Assembly: GCF_000808015.1 (NCBI RefSeq)
Contig: NZ_JWHR01000059.1
Location: 3,774 to 67,773, forward strand
Source of the DNA: Terrisporobacter othiniensis
GTDB lineage: Bacteria > Bacillota > Clostridia > Peptostreptococcales > Peptostreptococcaceae
Direction: 5' to 3'
Length of the DNA: 64,000 nt
Positions 37,003-46,462 of this stretch are shown here, piece by piece (the first letter of the stretch is position 1; each line of letters starts with the position of its first letter). The notes below the pieces were generated by a model. The model did no database searches. It had not been told where the DNA came from and saw only the letters and a program-made list of their open reading frames with translations. Made by a program: the position numbers and the translations under genes.

Positions 37003-37836
37003 ATGGAGTTTTGGAAGTTACAAGGAATAGGTAATGATTTTATAGCAATTGATGGTAGAAATGATGATATAGTAAATAATAACTATGGGGAATTAGCAAA
37101 GAAAGTTTGTCATAGAAGGTTTTCAGTAGGAGCAGATGGATTATTAGTTGTGAAAAATAGTGATGTAGCAGATGTTGAAATGGTATATTATAATGCTGAT
37201 GGAAGTCGAGCATCCATGTGTGGAAATGGACTTAGATGTTTTGCAAAGTTCGTTTATGACAATAATATAGTTAAAAAAGAAGAATTTGATGTTTATACTT
37301 TAGATGGAATAAAAAAAATAAAAGTTAATCTTAAAGAAAATAAATTGGACACAATTAAGGTTAATATGGGTAAAGGAAGTTTAAAATCTACTGATATACC
37401 TGTTAATAGCGAAAAAGAAATTTTTATAAATGAAAACATTCAAATTTTAGATAAAGAATTTACTGTTAGCTCAATGTTAATGGGTGTTCCACACACTGTC
37501 ATATTTGTAGATAATATAAATATGGAAGATATACATAAATATGGTCCAATAATTGAAAAAAGTGAAATTTTTTCACAAAATACTAATGTAAATTTTGTTA
37601 AGGTTTTGAATGATTCGAATATATTAGTCAGAACTTGGGAAAGAGGTTGTGGGTATACTTTAGGATGTGGAACCGGTATGACAGCCGCAGTTATTATAAG
37701 CAATTATTTAGGTAAGGTAAGTAAAAGTGTAAATGTTACTTCTGAAGGCGGAAGTATAAAAATAGATTTAGTTAATGATGAAGTTTACATGAGTGGAAGA
37801 GCACAAAAAATATGCGAAGGAAATTTGGAGGTATAA
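37003..37836 (+). CDS. dapF: Diaminopimelate epimerase
   Basis: 277 residues. The two catalytic Cys lie in DGSRASMCGNGLRCFAKF (Cys near residue 72) and RGCGYTLGCGTGMTAA (Cys near residue 222). The opening LQGIGNDFIAIDG is a family hallmark. It converts LL- to meso-diaminopimelate for lysine and peptidoglycan synthesis. GGGGCGAT precedes the ATG. The next gene (yicC) starts 5 bases after its stop, so the two are cotranscribed. Confidence 0.97.
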   Translation: MEFWKLQGIGNDFIAIDGRNDDIVNNNYGELAKKVCHRRFSVGADGLLVVKNSDVADVEMVYYNADGSRASMCGNGLRCFAKFVYDNNIVKKEEFDVYTLDGIKKIKVNLKENKLDTIKVNMGKGSLKSTDIPVNSEKEIFINENIQILDKEFTVSSMLMGVPHTVIFVDNINMEDIHKYGPIIEKSEIFSQNTNVNFVKVLNDSNILVRTWERGCGYTLGCGTGMTAAVIISNYLGKVSKSVNVTSEGGSIKIDLVNDEVYMSGRAQKICEGNLEV

Positions 37837-37841
37837 ATAAT

Positions 37842-38723
37842 ATGGCTATAAGCATGACTGGTTTTGGTAGAGGTGAATTTAAAAATGATAATTATCATTT
37901 TTTAGTAGAATGTAAAACAATAAATCACAAATATTGTGATATAAATGTTCGTCTACCAAGAAAGATATCTTTTTTAGAAGATAAAATAAGAAATTATGTT
38001 AAAAATTTTGTAAAAAGAGGAAGGGTAGATTTATATATAAAGCTTGACTTAGTTGGCTCTGAGGATGTAAACTTAAAGTTCGATGATAAATTAGCAGATC
38101 AATATGTAAAGATTCTAAAAGAAATAAAAGAAAAGTTTGATTTACAAGATGACATAAGTGTAATGAGCGTAGCTAAGTTTCCTGACATAGTAAAATGTGA
38201 GGAAAAAGAAGAAGATGAAGATTTATACTGGAGTATGTTAAAGGAAGCACTAGACATTACTTTAGAAAAACTTGCTCTAATGAGACAAGAAGAAGGTAAA
38301 AAGCTTGCTGAAGACACATTAAAAAGATGTGATATATTAAGTGATTTATTAGACCAAATAGAAAGACACTCAGAAACAGTTGTAGATGAATACAAAGAAA
38401 AGTTATATAGTAGAATTAATGAAATATTAGAAAATCCAAGTATAATAGATGAAAATAGATTGGCACAGGAAGTTGCCATATTTGCAGATAAAAGCTCTAT
38501 AACAGAAGAAATTGTAAGATTTAGAAGCCATATTGAACAACTTAAAAATACTGTTGTAAAAAATGATTCTATAGGTAGAAAAATAGACTTTTTAATTCAG
38601 GAAATGAACAGAGAAGTTAATACAACAGGTTCAAAATCATCTAATATAAATATAACTAACTTAGTAGTAGAAGTTAAAAGTGAATTAGAAAAAATTAGAG
38701 AACAGATACAAAACATTGAATAG
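37842..38723 (+). CDS. YicC-family endoribonuclease (YloC)
   Basis: 293 residues from the ATG 9 bases after GGAGGT; an overlapping upstream ATG inside dapF is less likely. The start MAISMTGFGRGEF and the C-terminal IGRKIDFLIQEMNREVNTTGSKS are diagnostic, with an acidic coiled middle. YicC proteins are metal-dependent RNases affecting small-RNA and mRNA turnover. It heads the gmk-rpoZ-coaBC series as in other Firmicutes, but the remA gene usually found between yicC and gmk is not present in the 67-base gap. Confidence 0.93.
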   Translation: MAISMTGFGRGEFKNDNYHFLVECKTINHKYCDINVRLPRKISFLEDKIRNYVKNFVKRGRVDLYIKLDLVGSEDVNLKFDDKLADQYVKILKEIKEKFDLQDDISVMSVAKFPDIVKCEEKEEDEDLYWSMLKEALDITLEKLALMRQEEGKKLAEDTLKRCDILSDLLDQIERHSETVVDEYKEKLYSRINEILENPSIIDENRLAQEVAIFADKSSITEEIVRFRSHIEQLKNTVVKNDSIGRKIDFLIQEMNREVNTTGSKSSNINITNLVVEVKSELEKIREQIQNIE

Positions 38724-38790
38724 TATTAAGTATGATAAATACTATGAAAATGTATAATACTAATAGATAAGTTGAAAGGATGAAATATTA

Positions 38791-39417
38791 ATGGTTATAA
38801 ATAAGAAAGGTCTTTTATTAGTTGTATCGGGGCCATCTGGAGCAGGAAAAGGCACAATTTGTAAAGTATTAATGAATAGAAATAATGATTTAAAACTTTC
38901 TGTATCAGCAACAACTAGGCAACCCAGAACTGGTGAAGTTGAAGGGGTAAATTACTTCTTCTTAACACATGAAAAGTTCAACGATATGATAAGTAAAAAT
39001 GAGTTTTTAGAATATGCTCAAACTTATAGTAATTTCTATGGAACACCAAAAGGACCAGTTATGGAGTGCTTAGAAAAAGGTCAAGATGTTGTTCTTGAAA
39101 TAGAAATGCAAGGAGCAAGACAAGTAAAGCAAATCTATCCAGATGCAATTTTGATATTTGTTTTACCGCCAACTCTTAGTGAACTACAAAGTAGATTATC
39201 TTCTAGAGGAACAGAAACTGAGGAGCAAATGCAAGAAAGATTAAGCTGTGCTTTTGAAGAAATCAAGCAAATTAAAGATTATAACTATTTTATTTTCAAC
39301 GAAACTAATAGAGAAGTTGAAGCTGCAATAGAAATAGAAAATATTATAAGTGCTGAAAAAAATAAAGCTACAAGATATGAAGAAGAAATAATAAGAAAAT
39401 TTAAGGAGGAATTATAA
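38791..39417 (+). CDS. gmk: Guanylate kinase
   Basis: 208 residues. The P-loop is SGPSGAGKGT (about residues 12-21), followed by SATTRQPRTGEVEGVNYFF, the GMP-binding EYAQTYSNFYGTP and the lid SRGTETEEQMQERL. It phosphorylates GMP to GDP, and so also supplies GTP and (p)ppGpp precursors. AAAGGATG precedes the ATG. rpoZ begins two bases after its stop. Confidence 0.98.
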   Translation: MVINKKGLLLVVSGPSGAGKGTICKVLMNRNNDLKLSVSATTRQPRTGEVEGVNYFFLTHEKFNDMISKNEFLEYAQTYSNFYGTPKGPVMECLEKGQDVVLEIEMQGARQVKQIYPDAILIFVLPPTLSELQSRLSSRGTETEEQMQERLSCAFEEIKQIKDYNYFIFNETNREVEAAIEIENIISAEKNKATRYEEEIIRKFKEEL

Positions 39418-39418
39418 A

Positions 39419-39679
39419 ATGAAACCATCTATAAATGAAGTATTAGCAAAAATAGACAACAGATATTACTTAGTAGGAACAGTAGCTAAAAGAGCTAGAG
39501 AAATAGTTGATGGAAGTGAGTCTTATGTAGAAAGTAAAATTAACAAAGGTAAGCCAGTAATGTTAGCTACTGAAGAAATATCAGAAGGAAAAATAACTTA
39601 CAGATTACTAACTGAAGAAGAAATAGAAATAGCAGAAGCATTACATGCAGAAGAACAAAGTAAATTAATCGAGGAGTAA
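39419..39679 (+). CDS. rpoZ: RNA polymerase omega subunit
   Basis: 86 residues. Conserved omega motifs are MKPSINEVLAKIDNRYYLV, KRAREI and GKPVMLATEEISEGKI. It aids assembly and stability of RNA polymerase. It is coupled to gmk (ribosome site AAGGAGGA within the gmk end), and coaBC starts 4 bases after its stop. Confidence 0.97.
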   Translation: MKPSINEVLAKIDNRYYLVGTVAKRAREIVDGSESYVESKINKGKPVMLATEEISEGKITYRLLTEEEIEIAEALHAEEQSKLIEE

Positions 39680-39683
39680 GATT

Positions 39684-40886
39684 ATGTTAAAAGATAAAAC
39701 TGTAGTAATTGGTGTTAGTGGTGGAATAGCAGTATACAAAGTATGTGATGTTGTAAGTAGACTAAAAAAACTAAATGCAAATGTTCACATAATTATGACT
39801 AAGAGTGCAACTGAATTTGTCACACCTCTAACTTTTCAATCATTAAGTCAAAATTATGTAGTAAATGATATGTTTGAAGAACCAAAAACTTGGGATGTTG
39901 AACATATATCTTTAGCAAAAAAAGCGGATGTATTTTTAATTGCACCAGCAACAGCAAATGTAATTGGAAAAGTTGCAAATGGTATATGTGATGATATGTT
40001 GACAACTACAGTTATGGCAACTACAGGGAAAGTACTTATAGCACCTGCTATGAATACGAATATGTATAAAAATCCTATTCTTCAAAGAAACATTAATATA
40101 TTAAAAGAGTTAGGTTATAATTTTGTAAACCCAGAAAGTGGTAGACTTGCTTGTGGAGACATAGGAGAAGGAAAACTTGCTTCGCCAGAAATTATTGTTA
40201 ATACAGTAATAGATTTATTAAACAATAGAGATAAAGATTTACAAGGAAAAAAAATAATGATAACTGCTGGTCCTACGGTGGAAAGTATCGATCCAGTAAG
40301 ATATTTAACGAATAGATCTACAGGAAAAATGGGATATGCTATTGCAAAAATGGCAGCTGATAGAGGGGCAGATGTAACTTTAGTTAGTGGTCCAACAAAT
40401 ATAACTCCACCAGCTAATTTAAAAAAACTAATAAAAATTCAATCTGCGGAAGAAATGTATAGTGCAATTATAGATAACTTTGATGAGAATCAAGTAATAA
40501 TAAAAAGTGCAGCTGTTGCAGATTATAAACCTAAGACTTATAGTGATAAAAAAATTAAAAAAAGCAATGATGATTTAGTTATAGAATTAGATAGAAATAA
40601 GGATATAGCCTATGAATTAGGAAAAATTAAAAAAGATAAAATTTTAGTAGGATTTGCTGCTGAAACTAATGACCTTATTGAAAATGCCAAAGGTAAAGTT
40701 AATAAGAAAAATTTAGACTTTATTGTTGCCAATGATTTAACTGAAGAAGGGGCAGGCTTTGGCACTGATACAAATATTGTAAAAATAATTGACAAAGAAG
40801 GCAACATAAGTAAATATCCTCAAATGAAAAAGGATGAAGTTGCAAATGTCATATTAGATAAAGTAAAATCATTATTAGAAAAGTAA
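39684..40886 (+). CDS. coaBC: Bifunctional phosphopantothenoylcysteine decarboxylase/ligase
   Basis: 400 residues. The CoaC flavin domain (1-185) carries GVSGGIAVYK, the active His in VEHISLAKKADV, APAMNTNMY and the Cys in RLACGDIGEGKLA. The CoaB ligase domain (190-400) begins KIMITAGPTVESIDPVRYLTNRSTGKMG and includes KSAAVADYKP. The pair makes 4'-phosphopantetheine, two steps before CoA; CoaD, the next enzyme, is encoded at 60259. Its last codons overlap a terminator hairpin. Confidence 0.98.
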   Translation: MLKDKTVVIGVSGGIAVYKVCDVVSRLKKLNANVHIIMTKSATEFVTPLTFQSLSQNYVVNDMFEEPKTWDVEHISLAKKADVFLIAPATANVIGKVANGICDDMLTTTVMATTGKVLIAPAMNTNMYKNPILQRNINILKELGYNFVNPESGRLACGDIGEGKLASPEIIVNTVIDLLNNRDKDLQGKKIMITAGPTVESIDPVRYLTNRSTGKMGYAIAKMAADRGADVTLVSGPTNITPPANLKKLIKIQSAEEMYSAIIDNFDENQVIIKSAAVADYKPKTYSDKKIKKSNDDLVIELDRNKDIAYELGKIKKDKILVGFAAETNDLIENAKGKVNKKNLDFIVANDLTEEGAGFGTDTNIVKIIDKEGNISKYPQMKKDEVANVILDKVKSLLEK

Positions 40887-40916
40887 GCATCTATTTATAG
40901 ATGCTTATATTTTTAA
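40884..40916 (+). terminator. Rho-independent terminator after coaBC
   Basis: Perfect 10-base arms TAAGCATCTA / TAGATGCTTA around TTTA, followed by TATTTTT. It lies between coaBC and the priA ribosome site, so priA may have its own promoter or rely on readthrough. Confidence 0.75.
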
Positions 40917-40969
40917 GTAATAGATTTGTCACTTTTAATATGAGAGAAGCGAATTTTAAGGAGCAATCT

Positions 40970-43510
40970 ATGTATAGTGAAAAATACGCAAAAGTTATAG
41001 TGAAAAATAACAGCATTTATACAGATAACTTGTTTACATATAAAATACCAGATTTTTTATTGGAAGATATTCAAGTAGGACATAGAGTTTTAGTTCCTTT
41101 TGGAAGGAGTAATAAACCTATAGAAGCCTATATATTTTTGATTGCCAATAAAGTAGAAGATAATATAGAGTTTAAAGAATTATTTGATATTCTTGATGAG
41201 CATCCTATTTTTAAAGAGGAAGATATAAATTTAATTCATTGGATAAAAAATAGATATTTATGTACCTATATGGATTGTATATCTTTATTACATCCTAAGG
41301 GATATAAGGTAGAGAGTTTTAAAGAAATAAGTTTATCGAAAGAAATTAAAAATTTAGATGCTAATAGTTTATACATGAAAATAGATAGCTTAAGTAAAAA
41401 CAAACAATTTGTTATAAATAAAATAATAGAAAATAAAAATAAGATAAAATTAGACAAATTAATAAAAGAAAAGGCAATAGAAGAAAATAGTAATCCTAAG
41501 GATTTAAAGCTTTCATCTACTATAAATAATCTTTTATTAAAAATGAAAGAAGATAATTTAATTGATATAGTTTGGAATTATAAAAGTCAAAAAAATGAAA
41601 AGAAAATTTGTTATGTATCATTGAGTATGGAGCCTAATATTATTGAAGAATATATTTCATACAATAAAATTCGATTAGGAGATAAGCAAAGAGAAATTAT
41701 CGAGTTTTTAAAATATAATGAAGAAGTAGAAATTAATGATTTAATTAAATTATTAAAAGTTTCAAAATCAAGTATAACTTCTTTGCAAAATAAAAACTTA
41801 ATAATATTTAATATAAGAGATTATTATAGAAGTCCTAAAGAATATTATGATGAAAATAAAAAAGAAATTATACTTAATGAAGAACAAGAAGATGCAATAA
41901 AAAAAATAACTTCAGAAATGTTTGATGAAAATAAAAAGCCTTATATGATTCATGGTGTAACAGGTAGTGGAAAAACAGAAGTTTATATGGAAATAATAGA
42001 TTATGCTTTAAAACAAGGCTTAGATAGTATTTTCTTAGTTCCAGAAATTTCTCTAACACCTCAAACTATATCTAGATTGAAAAATAGATTTGGTGATATA
42101 GTAGGAGTTTTTCATAGTAGACTATCTGAAGGAGAAAAGCATGACGTTTTTAAAGCTATAAAAAATGGAAAAATAAGAATATTAATTGGTGCTAGATCAG
42201 CTTTATTTGCACCATTCAATAGTTTAGGTGTAGTAATAATTGACGAATTTCATGAAAGTGCCTATAAATCAGAAAAAAATCCAAAGTTTTCTGCTATTGA
42301 AGTAGGTAAATACATGGCTTTGAAGCGAAATATTACTTTGGTTCTTGGTTCTGCAACACCATCAGTGGAAGAATATTATAGAGCAAAAAATAATGAATAC
42401 AACTTAATTACTATTAAAAAAAGGGCAAATAAAAAGCCACTTCCAAAGATAGAGTTAATTGATATGAAAAATGAATTGACTCTAGGTAACAAAAGTATGT
42501 TTTCTTATAGTTTGCAAAATGAAATTAAAGAAGCTTTGAGTGAAAATAATCAAGTTATATTATTTTTAAATAGAAGAGGTTATGGAAATTTTGTTTCTTG
42601 TAGAAAGTGTGGGTATGTTTTTTCATGCAAAAACTGTGATATATCATTGACTTATCATAAACACCAAAATACTGGACGATGCCACTATTGTGGATATGAA
42701 GAAATAATACCTAAAACTTGTCCAGAATGTGGGAGTGATTATGTTAAGCCTTTTGGAATAGGAACAGAAAAAGTTGAAGAAGAAATAAAAAGACTCTTTG
42801 GTAATGCAAAAGTTCTTCGTATGGACAAAGATACAACATCTAAAAAAGGTGAACTTGATAATATTTTAAATAAGTTCAAAAACAAAGAAGCAAATATCTT
42901 AATTGGGACTCAAATGCTTAGTAAAGGTTTGGACTTTGAAGATGTAACTCTGGTTGGTATTTTATCAGCAGATATGATGTTAAATCTTCCAGATTTTAAA
43001 AGTTTTGAAGCCACATTTCAATTGATAACTCAAGTATCTGGAAGAGCTGGTAGAAGTGATAAAGAAGGTAAAGTAATACTTCAAACATATGATACAGATC
43101 ATTATGTAATAAGAAGAGCTTTAAATTATGATTTTGAAGGTTTCTATGATGATGAAATAAAGGTAAGAAAGATTTTTAGCTATGCACCATTTAATAATAT
43201 GATAAGTGTAGTAGTAAGTGGAAAAAGTGAGAAACTAGTTGAAAAGAATATAAAAAGTATGTATAACTCTCTTATCTATTTATTAAAAGAAAGAGGAGTA
43301 GAAGATTTTGACTTTATATTAGGACCGAGCCCTTGTGCTATTTCAAAAATTAATCAAAACTATAGATATCAATTATTATTTAAAGATGATAATATTGAAA
43401 TTAATTTATTAAAAGGTATAATAAAATATATATGTATAACGAAAAAGGAAATTGTATTTGATAAAGATGTAAACATTTCAATAGATGTTAATCCAAACAA
43501 TATTCTTTAA
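40970..43510 (+). CDS. priA: Primosomal replication-restart helicase PriA
   Basis: 846 residues from the ATG 6 bases after AAGGAG; a longer frame starting at 40901 would lie in the terminator. The N-terminal DNA-binding domain begins [22 protein letters not shown]. The helicase has Walker [10 protein letters not shown], Walker [17 protein letters not shown], and GRAGR. The zinc-binding Cys lie in [14 protein letters not shown] and [18 protein letters not shown]. PriA reloads the replication fork machinery. The Walker B motif has Phe where DEEH or DEAH is common. Confidence 0.96.
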   Translation: MYSEKYAKVIVKNNSIYTDNLFTYKIPDFLLEDIQVGHRVLVPFGRSNKPIEAYIFLIANKVEDNIEFKELFDILDEHPIFKEEDINLIHWIKNRYLCTYMDCISLLHPKGYKVESFKEISLSKEIKNLDANSLYMKIDSLSKNKQFVINKIIENKNKIKLDKLIKEKAIEENSNPKDLKLSSTINNLLLKMKEDNLIDIVWNYKSQKNEKKICYVSLSMEPNIIEEYISYNKIRLGDKQREIIEFLKYNEEVEINDLIKLLKVSKSSITSLQNKNLIIFNIRDYYRSPKEYYDENKKEIILNEEQEDAIKKITSEMFDENKKPYMIHGVTGSGKTEVYMEIIDYALKQGLDSIFLVPEISLTPQTISRLKNRFGDIVGVFHSRLSEGEKHDVFKAIKNGKIRILIGARSALFAPFNSLGVVIIDEFHESAYKSEKNPKFSAIEVGKYMALKRNITLVLGSATPSVEEYYRAKNNEYNLITIKKRANKKPLPKIELIDMKNELTLGNKSMFSYSLQNEIKEALSENNQVILFLNRRGYGNFVSCRKCGYVFSCKNCDISLTYHKHQNTGRCHYCGYEEIIPKTCPECGSDYVKPFGIGTEKVEEEIKRLFGNAKVLRMDKDTTSKKGELDNILNKFKNKEANILIGTQMLSKGLDFEDVTLVGILSADMMLNLPDFKSFEATFQLITQVSGRAGRSDKEGKVILQTYDTDHYVIRRALNYDFEGFYDDEIKVRKIFSYAPFNNMISVVVSGKSEKLVEKNIKSMYNSLIYLLKERGVEDFDFILGPSPCAISKINQNYRYQLLFKDDNIEINLLKGIIKYICITKKEIVFDKDVNISIDVNPNNIL

Positions 43511-43527
43511 TTATAGGAGGAAAAATT

Positions 43528-43968
43528 ATGGCAATTAGACAAATAGCTCAAATTGGAGAGCCAGTACTTAGAAAAAAATCAAAGGTTGTAGAAAAATTTG
43601 ACCAAAAATTAATAGATTTATTAGATGATATGGCTGATACTATGTACGAGGCAGATGGTGTAGGACTTGCAGCACCACAAGTTAGTATACTAAAAAGAGT
43701 AGTTGTAATAGATGTAGGAGATGGTTTATTAGAACTTATAAATCCAGAAATAATAGAAACTAGTGGAGAACAAATAGATGCAGAAGGTTGTTTAAGTGTA
43801 GCTGGAGAAAATGGAGATGTTAAAAGACCTTATGTAGTAAAAGTAAGAGCTCAAGATAGACATGGAAATACTTTTGAAATAGAAGGCGAAGAATTATTAG
43901 CTAGAGCTTTCTGTCATGAGATAGATCACTTAGACGGAGTGTTATTCGTAGATAAAGTAGAAAAATAG
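43528..43968 (+). CDS. def: Peptide deformylase
   Basis: 146 residues, short but complete. The three motifs are GVGLAAPQ (about 43-50), EGCLSV (about 88-93) and the metal-binding HEIDHLDG (about 131-138). It removes formyl groups from new N-termini. AGGAGG precedes the ATG. fmt, which adds the formyl group to initiator tRNA, is the next gene, 14 bases away. Confidence 0.98.
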   Translation: MAIRQIAQIGEPVLRKKSKVVEKFDQKLIDLLDDMADTMYEADGVGLAAPQVSILKRVVVIDVGDGLLELINPEIIETSGEQIDAEGCLSVAGENGDVKRPYVVKVRAQDRHGNTFEIEGEELLARAFCHEIDHLDGVLFVDKVEK

Positions 43969-43982
43969 TAGGAGTGATATAA

Positions 43983-44912
43983 ATGAAAATAGTATTTATG
44001 GGAACACCAGACATTGCAAAAGGATGTCTAGAAAAACTAATAAATGAAAAACTAGATATAGTAGGAGTAGTTACTCAAGCCGATAAACCAATTGGTAGAG
44101 GTAAAAAAATGGGTATGCCACCAGTTAAAGAATTGGCTCTAGAACATGATATACCTGTGTATCAACCGGTTAAGGCTAGAGATGAAGAATTTATAAATAC
44201 TTTAAAAGAAATTAATCCAGATTTAATAATAGTAGTAGCTTATGGTCAAATTCTTCCTAAAGCATTGCTTGATATACCAAAGTTAGGATGTATTAATGTT
44301 CATGTATCTTTACTTCCAAAATATAGAGGAGCAGCACCAATTAACTGGGTAATAATCAATGGAGAAGAAAAAACAGGTGTTACTACAATGTACATGGATG
44401 AAGGATTAGATACAGGAGACATAATACTTCAAAGTGAATTTGCTTTAAGTAATGAAATAACAGCAGGTGAGCTTCATGATATGATGATGGAACAAGGTGG
44501 AAACCTTTTAATAGAAACTATTAATCAAATAGAAAAAGGATGTGCACCAAGAATAAAGCAAAATGATGAAGAGTCTTCTTATGCACCTATGATGAATAAA
44601 TCTTTAGGAAATATAGATTTTACTAAGACTGCCAGAGAAATTCATAACTTAGTCAGAGGAGTAAATCCTTGGCCAAGTGCTTATACAACTTATGAAGGTA
44701 AAACCATGAAAGTTTGGAAAACAAAGGTTTTAAATGAAAGTGCTAATAAACCATGTGGAACAATACTTAAAGTTGATAAAGATGGTATAAGAGTAGCGAC
44801 AAACGAGAATATTTTATTAATAGAAGAAATACAAATGCCAAACAAGAAAAGAGTGGCAGTTTGTGAATATATAAAAGGAAACAAGATCGAAGAGAATACT
44901 ATTCTAGGTTAG
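43983..44912 (+). CDS. fmt: Methionyl-tRNA formyltransferase
   Basis: 309 residues. The start MKIVFMGTPDIA and the catalytic region INVHVSLLPKYRGAAPINW (with Asn, His) followed by TTMYMDEGLDTGDI are diagnostic. It formylates Met-tRNAi using 10-formyl-tetrahydrofolate. It pairs with def, and AGGAGTGAT precedes the ATG. A DUF116 gene follows 7 bases after its stop. Confidence 0.98.
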   Translation: MKIVFMGTPDIAKGCLEKLINEKLDIVGVVTQADKPIGRGKKMGMPPVKELALEHDIPVYQPVKARDEEFINTLKEINPDLIIVVAYGQILPKALLDIPKLGCINVHVSLLPKYRGAAPINWVIINGEEKTGVTTMYMDEGLDTGDIILQSEFALSNEITAGELHDMMMEQGGNLLIETINQIEKGCAPRIKQNDEESSYAPMMNKSLGNIDFTKTAREIHNLVRGVNPWPSAYTTYEGKTMKVWKTKVLNESANKPCGTILKVDKDGIRVATNENILLIEEIQMPNKKRVAVCEYIKGNKIEENTILG

Positions 44913-44919
44913 GCTTATT

Positions 44920-45654
44920 ATGACTGATATAAAAAAATACGTTAAGGTAGTTAATGTTTTTTTAATAACTCTTATTTTAAGTGCCTTGCTTATTCATTTA
45001 TTCTTATCAAAATATATAAATATACTTTCTTTAGTGATAAATCTTATAGTCATTGGAATAATATTATTAATATTATTTTCAACTGTGATAACATATTTTA
45101 TTTTAAATGATAAGGAAGTCAATAGATATTTAATGAGAATAAATTATACAATAATAAGATGTATATTTCCTATTATAAGTAATATGGGAAAATTTGCTGG
45201 CATATCTAAAGATGAAATAAGAAAAATATTTATTAAAATAAACAATGCTTATATTTACAGTAATAAATATAGTTTTAATAGTGAAGATTTAATAATTTTA
45301 ATTCCTCATTGTATTCAAAATCATAATTGTAAGTTAAAAGTTACAAATGATATTGATAATTGTAAAAAATGTGGTATGTGCAAAATAAATGAGCTACTAC
45401 AATTAAAAGAAAAATATAATACAAAAATATTTATAGCTACAGGAGGAACTTTGGCAAGAAAAGTTATTATTGATAATAAACCCAAAGCAGTAATAGCTGT
45501 GGCTTGTGAAAGAGATTTGACATCAGGAGTAAGAGATGTTAAGGGAATTCCAGTTCTTGGAGTTTTTAACTTAAGACCAAATGGACCTTGTGTAGATACC
45601 AATATTAATATTAAAGAAGTAGAGGAAGCAATAAGTTTCTTTACGTATAAATAA
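44920..45654 (+). CDS. DUF116 membrane protein
   Basis: 244 residues. Two N-terminal membrane helices (about 12-30 and 38-62) are followed by the soluble DUF116 domain with a Cys cluster HCIQNHNCK then CKKCGMCK (about 128-156), likely to hold zinc or an Fe-S cluster, and ATGGTLARKVI, AVACERDLTSGVRD and LRPNGPCVDT. The function is unknown. It is squeezed between fmt and the zinc-peptidase gene, a clostridial variation on the usual fmt-rsmB order. Confidence 0.85.
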   Translation: MTDIKKYVKVVNVFLITLILSALLIHLFLSKYINILSLVINLIVIGIILLILFSTVITYFILNDKEVNRYLMRINYTIIRCIFPIISNMGKFAGISKDEIRKIFIKINNAYIYSNKYSFNSEDLIILIPHCIQNHNCKLKVTNDIDNCKKCGMCKINELLQLKEKYNTKIFIATGGTLARKVIIDNKPKAVIAVACERDLTSGVRDVKGIPVLGVFNLRPNGPCVDTNINIKEVEEAISFFTYK

Positions 45655-45668
45655 GGAGAGTGTTTTAT

Positions 45669-46382
45669 ATGGTTCCAGGTATGGGTTATGGAGGATATTA
45701 CGGTATGTATTATGATAGAACGATGCTTTTATTAATACCGGCAGTTCTGTTAACTATCTATGCTCAATATAAAGTTAGTTCAACAACAAATAGATTCTTT
45801 AATGTAAGGGCAAATAGAGGCTATAACGGTGAAGAGACGGCTAGAAAAATACTAGATAGTAACGGGTTATTTAACGTTAGAATAGAAATGGTTAGAGGAA
45901 GACTTAGTGATCATTATGATCCAAGGACTAAGGTTTTGAGATTATCACAAGATGTTTATAGTGGTACATCTATAACATCAGTAGCTGTAGCAGCTCATGA
46001 ATGTGGTCATGCTATACAACATGCACATGGATATGCACCTTTAAACATAAGAAGTAGCTTAGTACCTGTTGTAAATTTTGCTTCAAACATGTCTTGGATA
46101 TTTATAATGCTAGGATTTTTCACAAGAGGTATTTTCTTACAAATAGGTATATTATTATTTGCTGCTTCAGTATTATTCCAGATAGTAACACTACCTGTAG
46201 AATTTAATGCATCAAGTAGGGCCTTAACTCAACTTACATCTCTAGGGATAGTAGATGATAGAGAAGTAAGACAAAGTAGAAAAGTACTTCAAGCAGCAGC
46301 CTTAACTTATGTGGCGGCAGCAGTTACTGCAATTCTTCAACTACTAAGATTAGTAATGATTGCAAATAATCGTGATGATTAA
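45669..46382 (+). CDS. Membrane zinc metallopeptidase (YugP type)
   Basis: 237 residues from the ATG 10 bases after GGAG; a GTG 9 bases upstream is too near that site. A Gly/Tyr-rich start (MVPGMGYGGYYGMYY) leads into a first helix, then the HExxH zinc motif in AAHECGHAIQHAHGYAP (about 114-130), two or three membrane helices and LPVEFNASSRAL, holding a third ligand. It belongs to the Zn_peptidase_2 family of unknown substrate. It and DUF116 separate fmt from rsmB. Confidence 0.9.
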   Translation: MVPGMGYGGYYGMYYDRTMLLLIPAVLLTIYAQYKVSSTTNRFFNVRANRGYNGEETARKILDSNGLFNVRIEMVRGRLSDHYDPRTKVLRLSQDVYSGTSITSVAVAAHECGHAIQHAHGYAPLNIRSSLVPVVNFASNMSWIFIMLGFFTRGIFLQIGILLFAASVLFQIVTLPVEFNASSRALTQLTSLGIVDDREVRQSRKVLQAAALTYVAAAVTAILQLLRLVMIANNRDD

Positions 46383-46387
46383 TAATT

Positions 46388-46414
46388 AGGTCCTAGTTTA
46401 CTAGGACCTTTTTT
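46388..46414 (+). terminator. Rho-independent terminator
   Basis: Perfect 9-base arms AGGTCCTAG / CTAGGACCT around TTTA, then TTTTT. It may split the def-to-yugP unit from rsmB. Confidence 0.85.
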
Positions 46415-46462
46415 AAAACAAATCAAAAATTAATTAAATTTTGATACAACAAGGAGAAAATT

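Noticed and set aside
40901..40969. Longer N-terminus for PriA beginning at 40901
   Set aside because: That start lies inside a terminator hairpin, and AAGGAG precedes the later ATG at 40970, where family similarity begins.
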